A DNA stretch of 64,000 bases, taken from positions 1-64,000 of the forward strand of contig DHMX01000028.1 in assembly GCA_002406015.1 (NCBI GenBank). Reading direction: 5' to 3'. This stretch comes from Lachnospiraceae bacterium UBA4631. GTDB lineage: Bacteria; Bacillota; Clostridia; Lachnospirales; Lachnospiraceae. A program made the position numbers and the translations under genes. A model generated the notes under the pieces. The model searched no databases. It worked only from the letters and a program-made list of their open reading frames with translations, and was not told where the DNA came from. Positions 1 to 8,926 of this stretch are shown piece after piece (the stretch's first letter is position 1; each line of letters begins with the position of its first letter).

Positions 1-486
1 AATGTTGCATATGAAGACACCCATGCAACCGTCTACAATTTTGAAGTAGAAGACTTCCACACCTATTATGTAGGAACCGAAAGTGTACTGGTACACAATA
101 ATGGCGGTAACTGCATGAAGACAGCTGGTGCATTGGCTCAAGGGGGAAGTAAGGGTGGTAGAGATACAACAAGAGTTGGAAGATGGATGTCACAAGAAGA
201 ATACGACAAAATGATTGCATCAGGAAAAGTTCAGATGTCTGGAGACAATAAAGTTCATGTTGCTAATCCTGCAGATATTAATGCATTTGGAAAGCAAGCA
301 CCTAAAGGTTCTATATATGTTGAATTCGATGTTCCTAGCAATACTGTTTCAAAAGGTGGAACAGATGGTTGGGGAATTATAAACGGGCCAGGTTCTTTAC
401 TTGATAGGTTAAATGCTAAAAGGGGGTTGCCTAGAATTACAGAGATGCCAAATGCTACAAATATATCAATTAAAGGGAGTAAGTAA
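1..486 (+). CDS. C-terminus of a polymorphic (Rhs/HINT-type) toxin, 5' partial
   Basis: The reading frame is open from base 1, so only the last 161 residues are present. Residues 10-37 (YNFEVEDFHTYYVGTESVLVHNN) have the form of the end of a pretoxin HINT/intein domain, which in these proteins cleaves at the terminal His-Asn to free the toxin. What follows, about 120 residues with GRWMSQEEY, KGSIYVEFDVP and a GPGSLLDRL/KGLP segment, is the toxin module. The pattern resembles the TreTu-like ADP-ribosyltransferase toxins that act on EF-Tu, recalled from memory and not searched. A small ORF, probably the immunity gene, starts one base after the stop. The large N-terminal delivery part (Rhs or wall-anchored) must lie left of the window. 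HINT call is firm; toxin family is tentative. Confidence 0.75.
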   Translation, partial: NVAYEDTHATVYNFEVEDFHTYYVGTESVLVHNNGGNCMKTAGALAQGGSKGGRDTTRVGRWMSQEEYDKMIASGKVQMSGDNKVHVANPADINAFGKQAPKGSIYVEFDVPSNTVSKGGTDGWGIINGPGSLLDRLNAKRGLPRITEMPNATNISIKGSK

Positions 487-487
487 T

Positions 488-835
488 ATGAGTGATTATA
501 ATTATGAGGTTATAAAAGCATCAGTTTTAGAATGGTATGAAAAGGTGTTATTAGAATTCATGAACCAAGACACAATTTTGTTATCGAAAAACAATGAAGA
601 TGCGTTAATCATTGATTTTGATTTTCCCAATTGTATAGCACAGTTGTCAGTGACTAATTCGCAATATGTTCCGTATCAGTTTGTGTATTTTGAAGCAATG
701 GATATAGATGTATTAGATTTAGAAGAGATAACACCAATATATAATTTTCATGATGATGATACTATGAAAAAAAAAGATGTGATTAGTGCTTTAAATGAAG
801 CTTTGTCATTTTGTTCAAATTACAAAGCGAAGTAG
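488..835 (+). CDS. Probable immunity protein for the upstream toxin
   Basis: This 115-residue acidic protein has no signal peptide or membrane segment. Its ATG lies one base after the toxin stop codon, so the two are probably translationally coupled. The reading frame is open further upstream (to 413), but that part overlaps the toxin and is unlikely to be used. Position, size and acidity are those of polymorphic-toxin immunity proteins, which bind the toxin in the cytoplasm of the producing cell. I do not recognise a named immunity family. The DNA here is visibly more AT-rich than the following chromosomal genes, as is common for exchangeable toxin/immunity cassettes. Confidence 0.6.
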   Translation: MSDYNYEVIKASVLEWYEKVLLEFMNQDTILLSKNNEDALIIDFDFPNCIAQLSVTNSQYVPYQFVYFEAMDIDVLDLEEITPIYNFHDDDTMKKKDVISALNEALSFCSNYKAK

Positions 836-895
836 TATGCATATTTGTTGTGATTATACTTAACGCTATTCAGACGTAAAGAGAATAATAAAAAC

Positions 896-924
896 AAGAG
901 CCGACTTGACATTAGTCGGCTCTT
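896..924 (+). terminator. Hairpin after the toxin/immunity pair
   Basis: A perfect 11-bp stem (AAGAGCCGACT, bases 896-906, pairing with 914-924) closes a 7-base loop. The T-tract after it is weak, so termination may be partial. It separates the toxin/immunity unit from the methyltransferase. Confidence 0.65.
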
Positions 925-981
925 ATACTATAGGTTTATTTTCCCCAATCATCAATAATAATAGGTAAGGGAGCAGTTAAA

Positions 982-1737
982 ATGAACAAAAAAGAATTAA
1001 AAGCCATCTGGAAAGAGGAAGAAAAAGTTGCACATATTCATGGATGGGATTTTTCCCACATTCGTGGAAGATACGAAGAAACCACATTGCCATGGGATTA
1101 TAAAGAGGTAGTTCGGCAGTATTTAAGAAATGATAAGAAGCTGTTGGATTATGATACCGGTGGAGGAGAATTTCTATTATCCCTAAATCACCCATTTCCG
1201 AATACAGCAGCTACAGAAGGCTATCAACCCAATGTGGAATTATGCAAGGAATTATTATTGCCGCTGGAAATTGATTTCAGAGCATGTAATAACCCGGCAG
1301 ACATTCCGTTTGAAAATGAAAGCTTTGATATAATTATAAATAGGCATGGAGCATTTCAGGCGAGTGAGATATACCGCCTGTTAAAAAAGGATGGGATATT
1401 TATAACAGAACAAATAGGCGAGGATAATGATAGGGATTTGGTTGAGATGGTACTTCCAAATACCGATAAGCCATTTCCGCACCTGAATTTAGAAGAGCAG
1501 AAGAAAGTATTTGAAGAAGCCGGATTTCAACTTATGCAAGAAGCGGAGGTATATTGTCCGATAAAATTCTATGATGTTGGTGCTTTTGTGTGGTTTGCAC
1601 ATATCATCGAGTGGGAATTTCCGGGATTTTCAGTTGACAGATGCTTTGAACAACTGGTAAAAATGCAGGAAAAAATCGAAAATGGTGAAAGTATACAAGG
1701 CACCATTCATCGTTATCTTCTGGTAGCTAAGAAGTAA
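982..1737 (+). CDS. Class I SAM-dependent methyltransferase
   Basis: A 251-residue cytoplasmic protein. The glycine-rich SAM-binding motif I is LLDYDTGGGEFLL at about residues 54-66, followed by an acidic strand end and the later motif FENESFDIIINRHGAF (about 112-127), typical of the UbiE/YcgJ-like Rossmann methyltransferase group. The substrate cannot be deduced. The start has a Shine-Dalgarno-like GTAAGGGAG upstream. It stands alone: a hairpin precedes it and the next gene is convergent. Many relatives are annotated only as class I SAM-dependent methyltransferase, which is as far as I can go. Confidence 0.85.
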   Translation: MNKKELKAIWKEEEKVAHIHGWDFSHIRGRYEETTLPWDYKEVVRQYLRNDKKLLDYDTGGGEFLLSLNHPFPNTAATEGYQPNVELCKELLLPLEIDFRACNNPADIPFENESFDIIINRHGAFQASEIYRLLKKDGIFITEQIGEDNDRDLVEMVLPNTDKPFPHLNLEEQKKVFEEAGFQLMQEAEVYCPIKFYDVGAFVWFAHIIEWEFPGFSVDRCFEQLVKMQEKIENGESIQGTIHRYLLVAKK

Positions 1738-1778
1738 AAAATCTGTATAGAAGCTATTTCAGCATTGCAATCTCTATC

Positions 1779-2702
1779 CTATTCAGGATAAGTCTTGCAA
1801 TGCTGTTCATCATACACACCCCATATCTCATCCGCTACAGCAAGCTTGCTGGAAAAGGCACTGGCACTTCCGCAGGCAATTCCCAACCGGAACGCATGAG
1901 CATAATCCTGCCGGGTCAGATAACCATAGAGAAAGCCGGCAACCATAGAATCACCCGCACCTACCGCATTTATGACTGTACCGGCAGGGGCATCCTGTTC
2001 ATAATAGTCTCCGGTCTCGGTCAATAATGCCGCACCCTCACCTGCCATGGATACCAGAACATTTCTGGCTCCCTGAGCTTGCAGCTTCTTGGCATAAGGA
2101 AGAATTTCCTGGCGGGACTGAATAGACACACCAAATAAATCCCCTAATTCGTGGTGATTTGGCTTAATCAGAAATGGATGATACGGTAATACATTCTGAA
2201 GCAAATGCCCGGTGGCATCTACCACCGTCAGAATATCGCGAGACTCCAATCGTTGTAAAATATCCTGATAAACGGTAACAGGAAGAGAAGACGGAATACT
2301 TCCGGCAAGCACCAGAACATCTCCGCTTTGTAAAACATCTAACTGTCGATAAAAGAGCTGTAAGTCCGAGTCCGAAATAACAGGACCCATACCGTTCAAA
2401 TCCGTTTCTTCGGCGGAATGCAGCTTAATGTTAATGCGGGACATTCCATCCGGTAAATCAATAAGCTGTTCCGGTATCTGCATTTCCCGAATCCGTCGCT
2501 GAATTTCATGTCCGGTAAAGCCTGCAATGAAGCCAAGAACCGTACTGTCCATTCCCAGATTATGTAAAACAGTAGATACATTAATGCCCTTTCCGCCCGC
2601 AAGCACTAATTCCTCTGTTGTGCGGTTCACCCGGCCAAGCTGAAAGTCCGGAATCGTAATTGTGTAGTCCAGTGCCGGATTAAATGTAACGGTATAAATC
2701 AT
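1779..2702 (-). CDS. fruK: 1-phosphofructokinase (PfkB family sugar-phosphate kinase)
   Basis: A 307-residue ribokinase/PfkB-fold kinase. It carries the N-terminal GGKGINVS motif (residues 36-43) and the C-terminal anion-hole motif AVGAGDS (246-252), with Asp251 as catalytic base. These features and the length fit 1-phosphofructokinase (fructose-1-phosphate to fructose-1,6-bisphosphate) or the related tagatose-6-phosphate kinase LacC. The ATG is preceded by GGGAGGAATTAAC. No fructose PTS or FruR gene adjoins it, which is unusual for fruK. The window does hold an aldolase (8038) and a GH32 fructosidase (15033-16439), which suits fructose or fructan use. The assignment between FruK and LacC rests on general similarity. 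Confidence 0.8.
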   Translation of the reverse strand: MIYTVTFNPALDYTITIPDFQLGRVNRTTEELVLAGGKGINVSTVLHNLGMDSTVLGFIAGFTGHEIQRRIREMQIPEQLIDLPDGMSRINIKLHSAEETDLNGMGPVISDSDLQLFYRQLDVLQSGDVLVLAGSIPSSLPVTVYQDILQRLESRDILTVVDATGHLLQNVLPYHPFLIKPNHHELGDLFGVSIQSRQEILPYAKKLQAQGARNVLVSMAGEGAALLTETGDYYEQDAPAGTVINAVGAGDSMVAGFLYGYLTRQDYAHAFRLGIACGSASAFSSKLAVADEIWGVYDEQHCKTYPE

Positions 2703-2826
2703 GTTAATTCCTCCCGATTCTTACAAACAAAATACAGATACATAAGTATTCATACAAATAATAGTAATTGCTTGTACTATACCATTGTTTCACCGCGAAA
2801 TTCAATAGTGCAAATGCTTAAAAAGG

Positions 2827-2855
2827 TTTACTTCTTTGCTTTACTGTGATAAAAT
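2827..2855 (+). promoter_or_regulatory. Sigma-A-type promoter of the acyl-CoA synthetase gene
   Basis: TTTACT (2827-2832), a 17-base spacer and TAAAAT (2850-2855). The longest possible reading frame of the following gene would begin inside this promoter (2846), which supports the downstream ATG at 2894 as the real start. Confidence 0.6.
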
Positions 2856-2893
2856 GTAGAAAGATTTTGGAAATACCATTGGAGGAAAGAACG

Positions 2894-4528
2894 ATGCCAA
2901 TTACTGATTTATTGGAACGAAATGCACACCAGTACGCAAATGATGTAGCACTGGTCGAGATTAATCCGGAGATTAAAGAACGCAGACGCGTAACATGGAA
3001 AGAATATGAGCTGATAGAACCAAGTCCGCTGGAGCATTACCGGAGAGAAATCACATGGAGTGTATTTGATGAGAAAGCAAACCGATTTGCAAATCTGTTG
3101 TTAAGCAGGGGGATTAAAAAGGATGACAAGGTCGGAATTCTGTTAATGAACTGTCTGGAATGGCTTCCGATATACTTCGGAATCTTAAAGACAGGTGCTT
3201 TGGCAGTACCGTTGAACTTCCGTTATGCATCGGATGAAATAGAATATTGTCTGGATTTGGCAGATGTGGACATTCTGGTGTTCGGACCGGAATTTATCGG
3301 AAGAGTAGAAGAAATTGCAGAAAAAATCAGCAAGAACCGCCTGTTATTTTATGTAGGTGCGAATTGTCCGACCTTTGCAGAGGATTATAATACCTTGACC
3401 GCAAACTGCTCCAGCCGAAAGCCGGAGATAGAGATTCGGGATGAGGACAATGCAGCAATTTATTTTTCATCCGGAACGACAGGATTTCCGAAGGCAATTT
3501 TACATAACCACACCAGCCTGATGCATTCCTGCAAGGTAGAGCAAAATCATCATGGACAAACCAAAGAGGATGTATTTTTATGCATACCGCCGCTTTATCA
3601 TACGGGTGCTAAAATGCACTGGTTTGGCAGCCTGATTTCAGGCGGAAAGGCAGTTCTCCTGAAGGGAACAAAGCCGAAATTTATCTTAGATACCATATCC
3701 AAGGAACAATGCACCATTGTCTGGCTGCTGGTTCCTTGGGCTCAGGATATATTAGACGCATTAGACCGGGGAGACTTAAAGCTGGAAGATTATAAGCTAA
3801 GTCAGCTACGGTTGATGCACATCGGAGCACAACCGGTACCGCCAAGTCTGATTAAGCGTTGGATGGGCTACTTCCCGCATCATCAGTATGACACCAACTA
3901 CGGCTTGTCAGAATCCATCGGACCGGGCTGCGTACATCTGGGAGTAGACAACATCAACAAGGTTGGTGCCATTGGTGTTCCGGGCTACGGATGGGAAGTA
4001 AAAATCGTGGATGAACAGGGAAATACCGTAGACCAGGGCGAGGTTGGCGAGCTGTGTGTAAAGGGTCCGGGTGTTATGACCTGCTACTATAAGAATCCGG
4101 AGGCGACTGCGGAGATATTAAAGGATGGCTGGCTGTTTACAGGTGATATGGCAATGCAGGACGAAGATGGCTTTATCTTCTTGGTAGACCGGAAGAAGGA
4201 CGTTATCATCAGCGGTGGCGAAAATATTTATCCGGTACAGATAGAAGACTTTATCCGCACGCATGAAGCCGTTAAGGATGTGGCAGTTATCGGACTTCCG
4301 GATAAGCGGCTGGGTGAGATTACAGCAGCAATTATTGAAATAAAAGAAGGCTATCAGTGTTCTGAAGAGGAAATGAGCGAATATTGCCTCAAGCTGCCAA
4401 GATACAAACGACCAAAGAAAATCATTTTTGCAGACATACCGAGAAATCCTACCGGCAAGATTGAAAAGCCGAAGCTTCGTAAGATATATGGTGCAGAGCG
4501 GCTGGTAGAGGAACAGAATAAGGCATAA
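2894..4528 (+). CDS. Acyl-CoA synthetase (AMP-forming, ANL superfamily)
   Basis: A 544-residue soluble enzyme of the class I adenylate-forming family, which activates a carboxylic acid with ATP and transfers it to CoA. The AMP-binding P-loop SSGTTGFPK is at residues 192-200. YGLSES (the A5 region), GWLFTGDM (A7), a GGENIYP hinge region (A8) and PTGKIEKPKLRK with catalytic Lys522 (A10) follow in order. The start at 2894 is chosen because GGAGGAAAG lies 4-12 bases before it, and an upstream in-frame start would fall within the promoter. The closest functional label is a medium/long-chain fatty acyl-CoA ligase of the FadD/CaiC type; the acid substrate is not visible. It appears monocistronic, with a hairpin following. 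Confidence 0.88.
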   Translation: MPITDLLERNAHQYANDVALVEINPEIKERRRVTWKEYELIEPSPLEHYRREITWSVFDEKANRFANLLLSRGIKKDDKVGILLMNCLEWLPIYFGILKTGALAVPLNFRYASDEIEYCLDLADVDILVFGPEFIGRVEEIAEKISKNRLLFYVGANCPTFAEDYNTLTANCSSRKPEIEIRDEDNAAIYFSSGTTGFPKAILHNHTSLMHSCKVEQNHHGQTKEDVFLCIPPLYHTGAKMHWFGSLISGGKAVLLKGTKPKFILDTISKEQCTIVWLLVPWAQDILDALDRGDLKLEDYKLSQLRLMHIGAQPVPPSLIKRWMGYFPHHQYDTNYGLSESIGPGCVHLGVDNINKVGAIGVPGYGWEVKIVDEQGNTVDQGEVGELCVKGPGVMTCYYKNPEATAEILKDGWLFTGDMAMQDEDGFIFLVDRKKDVIISGGENIYPVQIEDFIRTHEAVKDVAVIGLPDKRLGEITAAIIEIKEGYQCSEEEMSEYCLKLPRYKRPKKIIFADIPRNPTGKIEKPKLRKIYGAERLVEEQNKA

Positions 4529-4567
4529 GCGATAAGCAGAAAAAGTAGAAAATCATTTACGCAATGA

Positions 4568-4606
4568 GAAAGACCGGGACTCCAAACTGGAGATGCCCGG
4601 TCTTTC
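4568..4606 (+). terminator. Hairpin downstream of the acyl-CoA synthetase
   Basis: An 11-bp stem, GAAAGACCGGG (4568-4578) with 4596-4606, encloses a second small CTCC/GGAG helix. No good T-tract follows. The gene-free stretch 4529-4830 holds only this hairpin and the ribosome site of the next gene, plus AT-rich sequence in which I see no ORF or clear promoter. Confidence 0.5.
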
Positions 4607-4830
4607 GAATGAGGGGAGAGAGGATTCAATATATGAAAAGCTCTTACAAGACATACTATAGAAAAAAAGTGTGTTTTTTGTGTGTCTAAAAACTAACGAA
4701 TTTCGAAAGAAAACATAACAGAAAAGTAAAAGATTCCGGCTAGAACCCATGCAATCTGCTCATACTACTAGGTATAGAAGAAGAGAAAATTAATGCTCTG
4801 AATAAAGAAGAAGAACCGAGGAAGCAGCAA

Positions 4831-5934
4831 ATGGCAAATATTATGGACTATCTGAACTGGCGGGGAGAATTATCCTTTTCACAGGATGGCTTAAATGAAA
4901 TTGACAGTCTGATTTTATCAAATATATCGTATGTGGCATTAGACCGGATTGTACCTTCCCCATGGGAGCCGGATACGATTCTGTTAAAGGATGCAATCCG
5001 GCAGTTTTGGGAAAGACAAGAGGAGCAGGAGCAATTAAAGCGGTGTTCCCTGATTAAGATGGCACCGTTTATTATGCGGAGACTTGCACAGACAAAACGG
5101 TTTGGAACCCTGTCCTTAGCCGGCTATCAAAATTCCGTCTGCAAAGAAGAGGAGAGCCAGTTTAGTGCTGTCTGCATTGAACTTGGTCCACAGCAGACCT
5201 ATGTTGCGTTTCGGGGAACGGATGATACATTGATTGGCTGGAAGGAGAACTTCTGTATGTGCTTTGAAACCGTTCCGGCACAAAGAAAGGCAGCAGATTA
5301 TCTGAATTATATAGGAAGAAAATATACCGGAGAGCTTTGGCTGGGCGGACATTCCAAGGGCGGCAATCTGGCGGTATACAGTGCGGCAAAGGCAAAACCG
5401 GAATTGCAGAAGCGAATCAAAGGAATTTATAACTTTGACGGCCCCGGCTTTTCCAAGCGGATGCTGGCAAGTGTCGGGTATCAGCAGATTGCCGGACGGA
5501 TTTATAAATATGTTCCGGTATCGTCAATCATAGGAATGCTCTTGGAGCAGGATGAAAATTATCAGATAGTAAGCAGCGAGGAGCAGGGGCTGCGGCAGCA
5601 TGACCCGGCATCGTGGCGGGTACTGGGCAGCCGGTTTGTATCCGTACCGCGGCAGGACAAGGAAATCCGATGGCTCAATCATATTATGCATCAGTTCATT
5701 TACCATCTGTCTTTGGAGGAGCGGAAGAACTTTGTAAATACACTATTTCAGGTTATGGAGGAATCGGATATTCATACCGTAGACGATTTCGGCGGTGAGT
5801 TTCGGCGGACAAGGCTTCGGAGAATTAGACAGGAAATGCGAAAAAGCCCTGCCTGTCAACAAGTGCTGAAGCAGGCAGGGCATCAAATGCTTGCGGAAGT
5901 AAAACGAGGCTTAACCGGTCTTATACATCCTTAA
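4831..5934 (+). CDS. Mbeg1-like / DUF2974 alpha/beta-hydrolase (lipase-like)
   Basis: A 367-residue protein with no signal peptide. It has a lipase-type oxyanion region FRGTDDTLIGWKENF near residue 133 and a nucleophile elbow GGHSKGGN with Ser175, so it is a serine alpha/beta-hydrolase. These two motifs in this spacing, in a protein of this length, are typical of the DUF2974 (Mbeg1-like) family common in Lachnospiraceae and other Firmicutes. The in vivo substrate is unknown. Its last codons run into the hairpin shared with the convergent AraC gene, overlapping that gene by 14 bases. A second hairpin (CCCTGCCTG/CAGGCAGGG near 5851-5880) lies inside the 3' coding part. Confidence 0.8.
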   Translation: MANIMDYLNWRGELSFSQDGLNEIDSLILSNISYVALDRIVPSPWEPDTILLKDAIRQFWERQEEQEQLKRCSLIKMAPFIMRRLAQTKRFGTLSLAGYQNSVCKEEESQFSAVCIELGPQQTYVAFRGTDDTLIGWKENFCMCFETVPAQRKAADYLNYIGRKYTGELWLGGHSKGGNLAVYSAAKAKPELQKRIKGIYNFDGPGFSKRMLASVGYQQIAGRIYKYVPVSSIIGMLLEQDENYQIVSSEEQGLRQHDPASWRVLGSRFVSVPRQDKEIRWLNHIMHQFIYHLSLEERKNFVNTLFQVMEESDIHTVDDFGGEFRRTRLRRIRQEMRKSPACQQVLKQAGHQMLAEVKRGLTGLIHP

Positions 5935-5950
5935 GGAAGACCGGTTTTTT
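5913..5950. terminator. Bidirectional terminator overlapping two stop codons
   Basis: AACCGGTCTT (5913-5922) pairs with AAGACCGGTT (5937-5946), and TTTT follows on the plus strand. The stop codon of the hydrolase (5932-5934) sits in the loop, and that of the AraC gene (5921-5923) begins in the left arm. The hairpin therefore serves both convergent transcripts and encodes both C-termini. Confidence 0.75.
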
Positions 5951-7144
5951 CTTTTGATTTCGATATTGTCCCGGTGTCATTCCCATTACCTTTTTGAATA
6001 CATTTTGAAAATAACTCTGACTGGAGAAATACAGGTAATTGCTGATTTCAGTCAGTGATTTATCCGTATAGGACAGTAAAATGCAGGCTTCTTCAATTTT
6101 GGTCTGAGTTATAAATTCAGAAAGTCCACCCCCGGTTTCTGTTTTGAAGCGTTTCAAAAAATAAGAGGTACTGAGGTTGACCTGTGCGGCAATATCATCG
6201 GCCTGCAGTGGCTGGTTGACATGCTCCTTAATATAATGAATAGCAGAAATAATAGGCTGCGAAACATTTTTGAATTTAACTTCCCGCTCCACACGCTCGG
6301 TATAGTCCAAAGGCATTTTAAGCAGCAGCCGCTCCACGTCCGATACGCTGTTATACCCCTCGCTGGTCTGAATATAGACATCACTCAGATTATAGGCTTC
6401 TTCAATATCCAAGCCACCTGCAATGGCAGCCCGGCAATACATCGTACAGGCAGAAATAAATATATTTTTTGCCTGACGTAATCCGTTGCTGGCAACCACA
6501 CCCCTATGCCCCGGTAACGGAGTAGCAAGGGTCTTTTTTAACTCGGTGGTGTTACCGTTTGCAATTAAGTCCAGCCGATGCATTTCATGCAGATAGGTAT
6601 TGTGCAGATATTCATTTTCCCTCGACTCATAGGAGGTCTTGGTATAGGCGGACTGAATCTGGTTGCCGGTATCATTGGTAGGGTCATAATCAATGTCCTC
6701 TATCTTAACCAGCTCATGATTGATTGCAAAATGCAGACATGCCAGATACGATAACATACTGTGCAGAGGACCATGATGCAGACCGGTTAAAAAGATTCGG
6801 GTCTTTTCCACATCCTCCGGCGGAACATTCATGGTATTGATGATAGCCGGAACAGATTCGCGGGTCAGAGGTGTCGTAAAATACGGACCTACAAAGACAC
6901 GTAGATTCTGGTCGGAATCCGCAATCTGGATTAATCCGTAATAGGCATCATAAGGACAGGAAATATAAGTGATTTTCTGATTCCGGTCTTTTAACTTGTG
7001 ATAAAAGGGTCTTGCCTGCTCTACGAAACAGCTTGAAGCAGGAATCTGTAATAAGACATTGTTATCCTGCAACAGACAGAGCGGAATGTTATTAATATTA
7101 AACAGATAATTTAAAAAAATAATATATTCATCGACGTTTTTCAT
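5921..7144 (-). CDS. AraC-family transcriptional regulator
   Basis: A 407-residue protein whose last ~100 residues are a double helix-turn-helix AraC/XylS domain (from HYIKEHVNQPLQADDIAAQ through SSQSYFQNVFKKVMGMTPGQYR). The N-terminal ~280 residues are an uncharacterised sensor region of the kind found in long Firmicutes AraC proteins. No transmembrane segment is evident. The ATG at 7144 is preferred over an earlier in-frame start because a G-rich ribosome site (GGGGGG) lies about 6 bases before it. It is transcribed divergently from the DUF2752 gene, which makes that gene one possible target. The effector is not deducible. Confidence 0.85.
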   Translation of the reverse strand: MKNVDEYIIFLNYLFNINNIPLCLLQDNNVLLQIPASSCFVEQARPFYHKLKDRNQKITYISCPYDAYYGLIQIADSDQNLRVFVGPYFTTPLTRESVPAIINTMNVPPEDVEKTRIFLTGLHHGPLHSMLSYLACLHFAINHELVKIEDIDYDPTNDTGNQIQSAYTKTSYESRENEYLHNTYLHEMHRLDLIANGNTTELKKTLATPLPGHRGVVASNGLRQAKNIFISACTMYCRAAIAGGLDIEEAYNLSDVYIQTSEGYNSVSDVERLLLKMPLDYTERVEREVKFKNVSQPIISAIHYIKEHVNQPLQADDIAAQVNLSTSYFLKRFKTETGGGLSEFITQTKIEEACILLSYTDKSLTEISNYLYFSSQSYFQNVFKKVMGMTPGQYRNQKKKPVFLKDV

Positions 7145-7420
7145 ATATATCCCCCCAAAAATATGTTGCAGCTTCCCATACATGACTGCAAGCAATTTTT
7201 CTCACAACATCATACCAGAAAGAAAAAGAAAAAAGCAATCTTTTTTCGGAAAAAAATCCGTAAAATCTACATAAATAAAAGAATTTGTAAAAATTACCGG
7301 AAACTCCGCAACACAGAGGATTGCGGGAAAAAGAGAAGTTCGTTATAATATGAAATTGCAGATGATAAAAACTACCGGTAAAAGTATTGGAATGAAATAG
7401 GAACTGAACATAGAAATTGA

Positions 7421-7933
7421 ATGGTAACTGAAATGGAAACGAATATGAAGAAGCAGGAAGAAATAACAGATATAGAACTGGAACAGTTTATGAAGCAGGA
7501 AAAGCAGGCATTCTTTTGGGTGACGGCAGGCGGACTGCTTTTGTTAATCGGTATTTTAATATGGAAGTATTGTCCGGGCTTGCAGGAAACACTGAATCTT
7601 CGCTGCGGAATACATGATATGTTTCATATCTACTGTCCGGGATGCGGCGGAACCAGAGCTGTCTATTCCCTGTTGAAGCTGCATATCGTGGAATCCTTTA
7701 TGGAACATCCGATGGTATTATTTACGGCAGTTATTCTGGCAGACTATTATATAGGTGCCATCATTACACTGATTCGGAAAAACGGAAAACGGTATTATTA
7801 TCTTCGGATTTGGTTTTGCTATGTGGCATTGGGAATTGTAATTGTGAATTTTATTGTCCGAAATGTTTTGCTAATAAGGTTTCATTATGACTACATGGGA
7901 GATTTAATCAATTACTGGATGAATATTCGTTAA
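7421..7933 (+). CDS. DUF2752 membrane protein
   Basis: A protein of up to 170 residues with about three predicted transmembrane helices: one near residues 33-48, one around VLFTAVILADYYIGAIITLI, and one around ALGIVIVNFIVRNVLLI. The segment CGIHDMFHIYCPGCGGTRAVYSLL is the DUF2752 signature, with conserved CPxCGGTRA. Function is unknown, although such proteins often sit near CD225-like or other small membrane genes. The start is uncertain: ATGs occur at 7421, 7433 and 7445, and only the last has a possible ribosome site (GGAAACG). Bases 7145-7420 upstream hold A-rich sequence and presumably the divergent promoters. Confidence 0.7.
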   Translation: MVTEMETNMKKQEEITDIELEQFMKQEKQAFFWVTAGGLLLLIGILIWKYCPGLQETLNLRCGIHDMFHIYCPGCGGTRAVYSLLKLHIVESFMEHPMVLFTAVILADYYIGAIITLIRKNGKRYYYLRIWFCYVALGIVIVNFIVRNVLLIRFHYDYMGDLINYWMNIR

Positions 7934-7950
7934 TTTTCATGATTTTATCC

Positions 7951-7979
7951 TTTATTTCTGAAAAGAAATAGGGTATACT
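7951..7979 (+). promoter_or_regulatory. Promoter of the aldolase gene
   Basis: TTTATT (7951-7956), a 17-base spacer and TATACT (7974-7979). It lies 59 bases ahead of the chosen aldolase start. Confidence 0.55.
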
Positions 7980-8037
7980 TAACTCATGAATGCGTACAGG
8001 AATGTACGACTATAATAGAACAAATGGAGGAATGAAT

Positions 8038-8901
8038 ATGTTAGTATCAGCAACAGAGATGTTGAAGAAGGCAAAAGCTGGACATTATGCAGTTGGTCAG
8101 TTCAACATTAATAATCTTGAGTGGACAAAGTCAGTTTTATTAACAGCACAGGAATTACAGTCACCGGTAATCCTTGGTGTATCTGAGGGTGCAGGTAAGT
8201 ATATGACAGGATTTAAGACCGTAGCAGCTATGGTTAAGGCTATGGATGAGGAGTTAGGAATTACAGTTCCGGTTGCACTTCATCTTGACCATGGTACTTA
8301 CGAAGGATGCTATAAGTGCATTAAGGCAGGCTTTACCTCTATCATGTTTGATGGTTCACACTATCCGTTTGAGGAGAATCTTGCAAAATCTACAGAATTA
8401 GTAAATGTTGCTCATCAGTTGGGACTTTCTATCGAGTGCGAAGTTGGTTCTATCGGTGGTGAGGAAGATGGCGTTGTTGGTATGGGCGAGTGTGCAGACC
8501 CGGATGAATGCAAGACCATCGCTGATTTGGGCGTAGATATGCTGGCAGCAGGTATCGGTAATATTCATGGTAAGTATCCGGCTAACTGGAAGGGACTTTC
8601 TTTCGAGACTCTGGATGCAATTCAGCAGAAGACAGGCATTATGCCATTAGTATTACATGGTGGTACAGGTATTCCGGCAGATATGATTAAGAAAGCAATT
8701 TCTCTTGGCGTATCTAAGATTAATGTAAATACAGAGTGTCAGTTATCTTTTGCAGATGCTACACGTAAGTATATCGAAGCTGGTAAGGACTTAGAAGGCA
8801 AGGGCTTTGACCCACGTAAGTTACTGGCTCCTGGTGCAGAAGCTATTAAGGCAACTGTTAAGGAAAAGATGGAATTATTCGGTTCTGTAGGTAAGGCATA
8901 A
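8038..8901 (+). CDS. fba: Class II fructose-bisphosphate aldolase
   Basis: A 287-residue zinc-dependent aldolase that reversibly cleaves fructose-1,6-bisphosphate to glyceraldehyde-3-phosphate and dihydroxyacetone phosphate in glycolysis. Metal ligands are visible as LHLDHGT (His85), NIHGKYP (His177) and LHGGTGI (His207). SIEGEV-type acidic residues and NVNTE near the C-terminus fit the family. ATG 8038 is chosen because GGAGG ends 7 bases before it; the ATG at 8032 is only one base from GGAGG, and further in-frame starts have no ribosome site. It has its own promoter and terminator. The codon usage is strongly biased, as expected for a highly expressed glycolytic gene. Confidence 0.95.
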   Translation: MLVSATEMLKKAKAGHYAVGQFNINNLEWTKSVLLTAQELQSPVILGVSEGAGKYMTGFKTVAAMVKAMDEELGITVPVALHLDHGTYEGCYKCIKAGFTSIMFDGSHYPFEENLAKSTELVNVAHQLGLSIECEVGSIGGEEDGVVGMGECADPDECKTIADLGVDMLAAGIGNIHGKYPANWKGLSFETLDAIQQKTGIMPLVLHGGTGIPADMIKKAISLGVSKINVNTECQLSFADATRKYIEAGKDLEGKGFDPRKLLAPGAEAIKATVKEKMELFGSVGKA

Positions 8902-8926
8902 TTCCGGATAAAGAAGGATAAGATAG

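Noticed and set aside
413..487. Upstream extension of the immunity ORF
   Set aside because: It overlaps the toxin coding region in another frame; the ATG at 488, one base after the toxin stop, is favoured.
2846..2893. Upstream in-frame extension of the acyl-CoA synthetase
   Set aside because: It would start inside the TTTACT-N17-TAAAAT promoter and has no ribosome site; ATG 2894 follows GGAGGAAAG.
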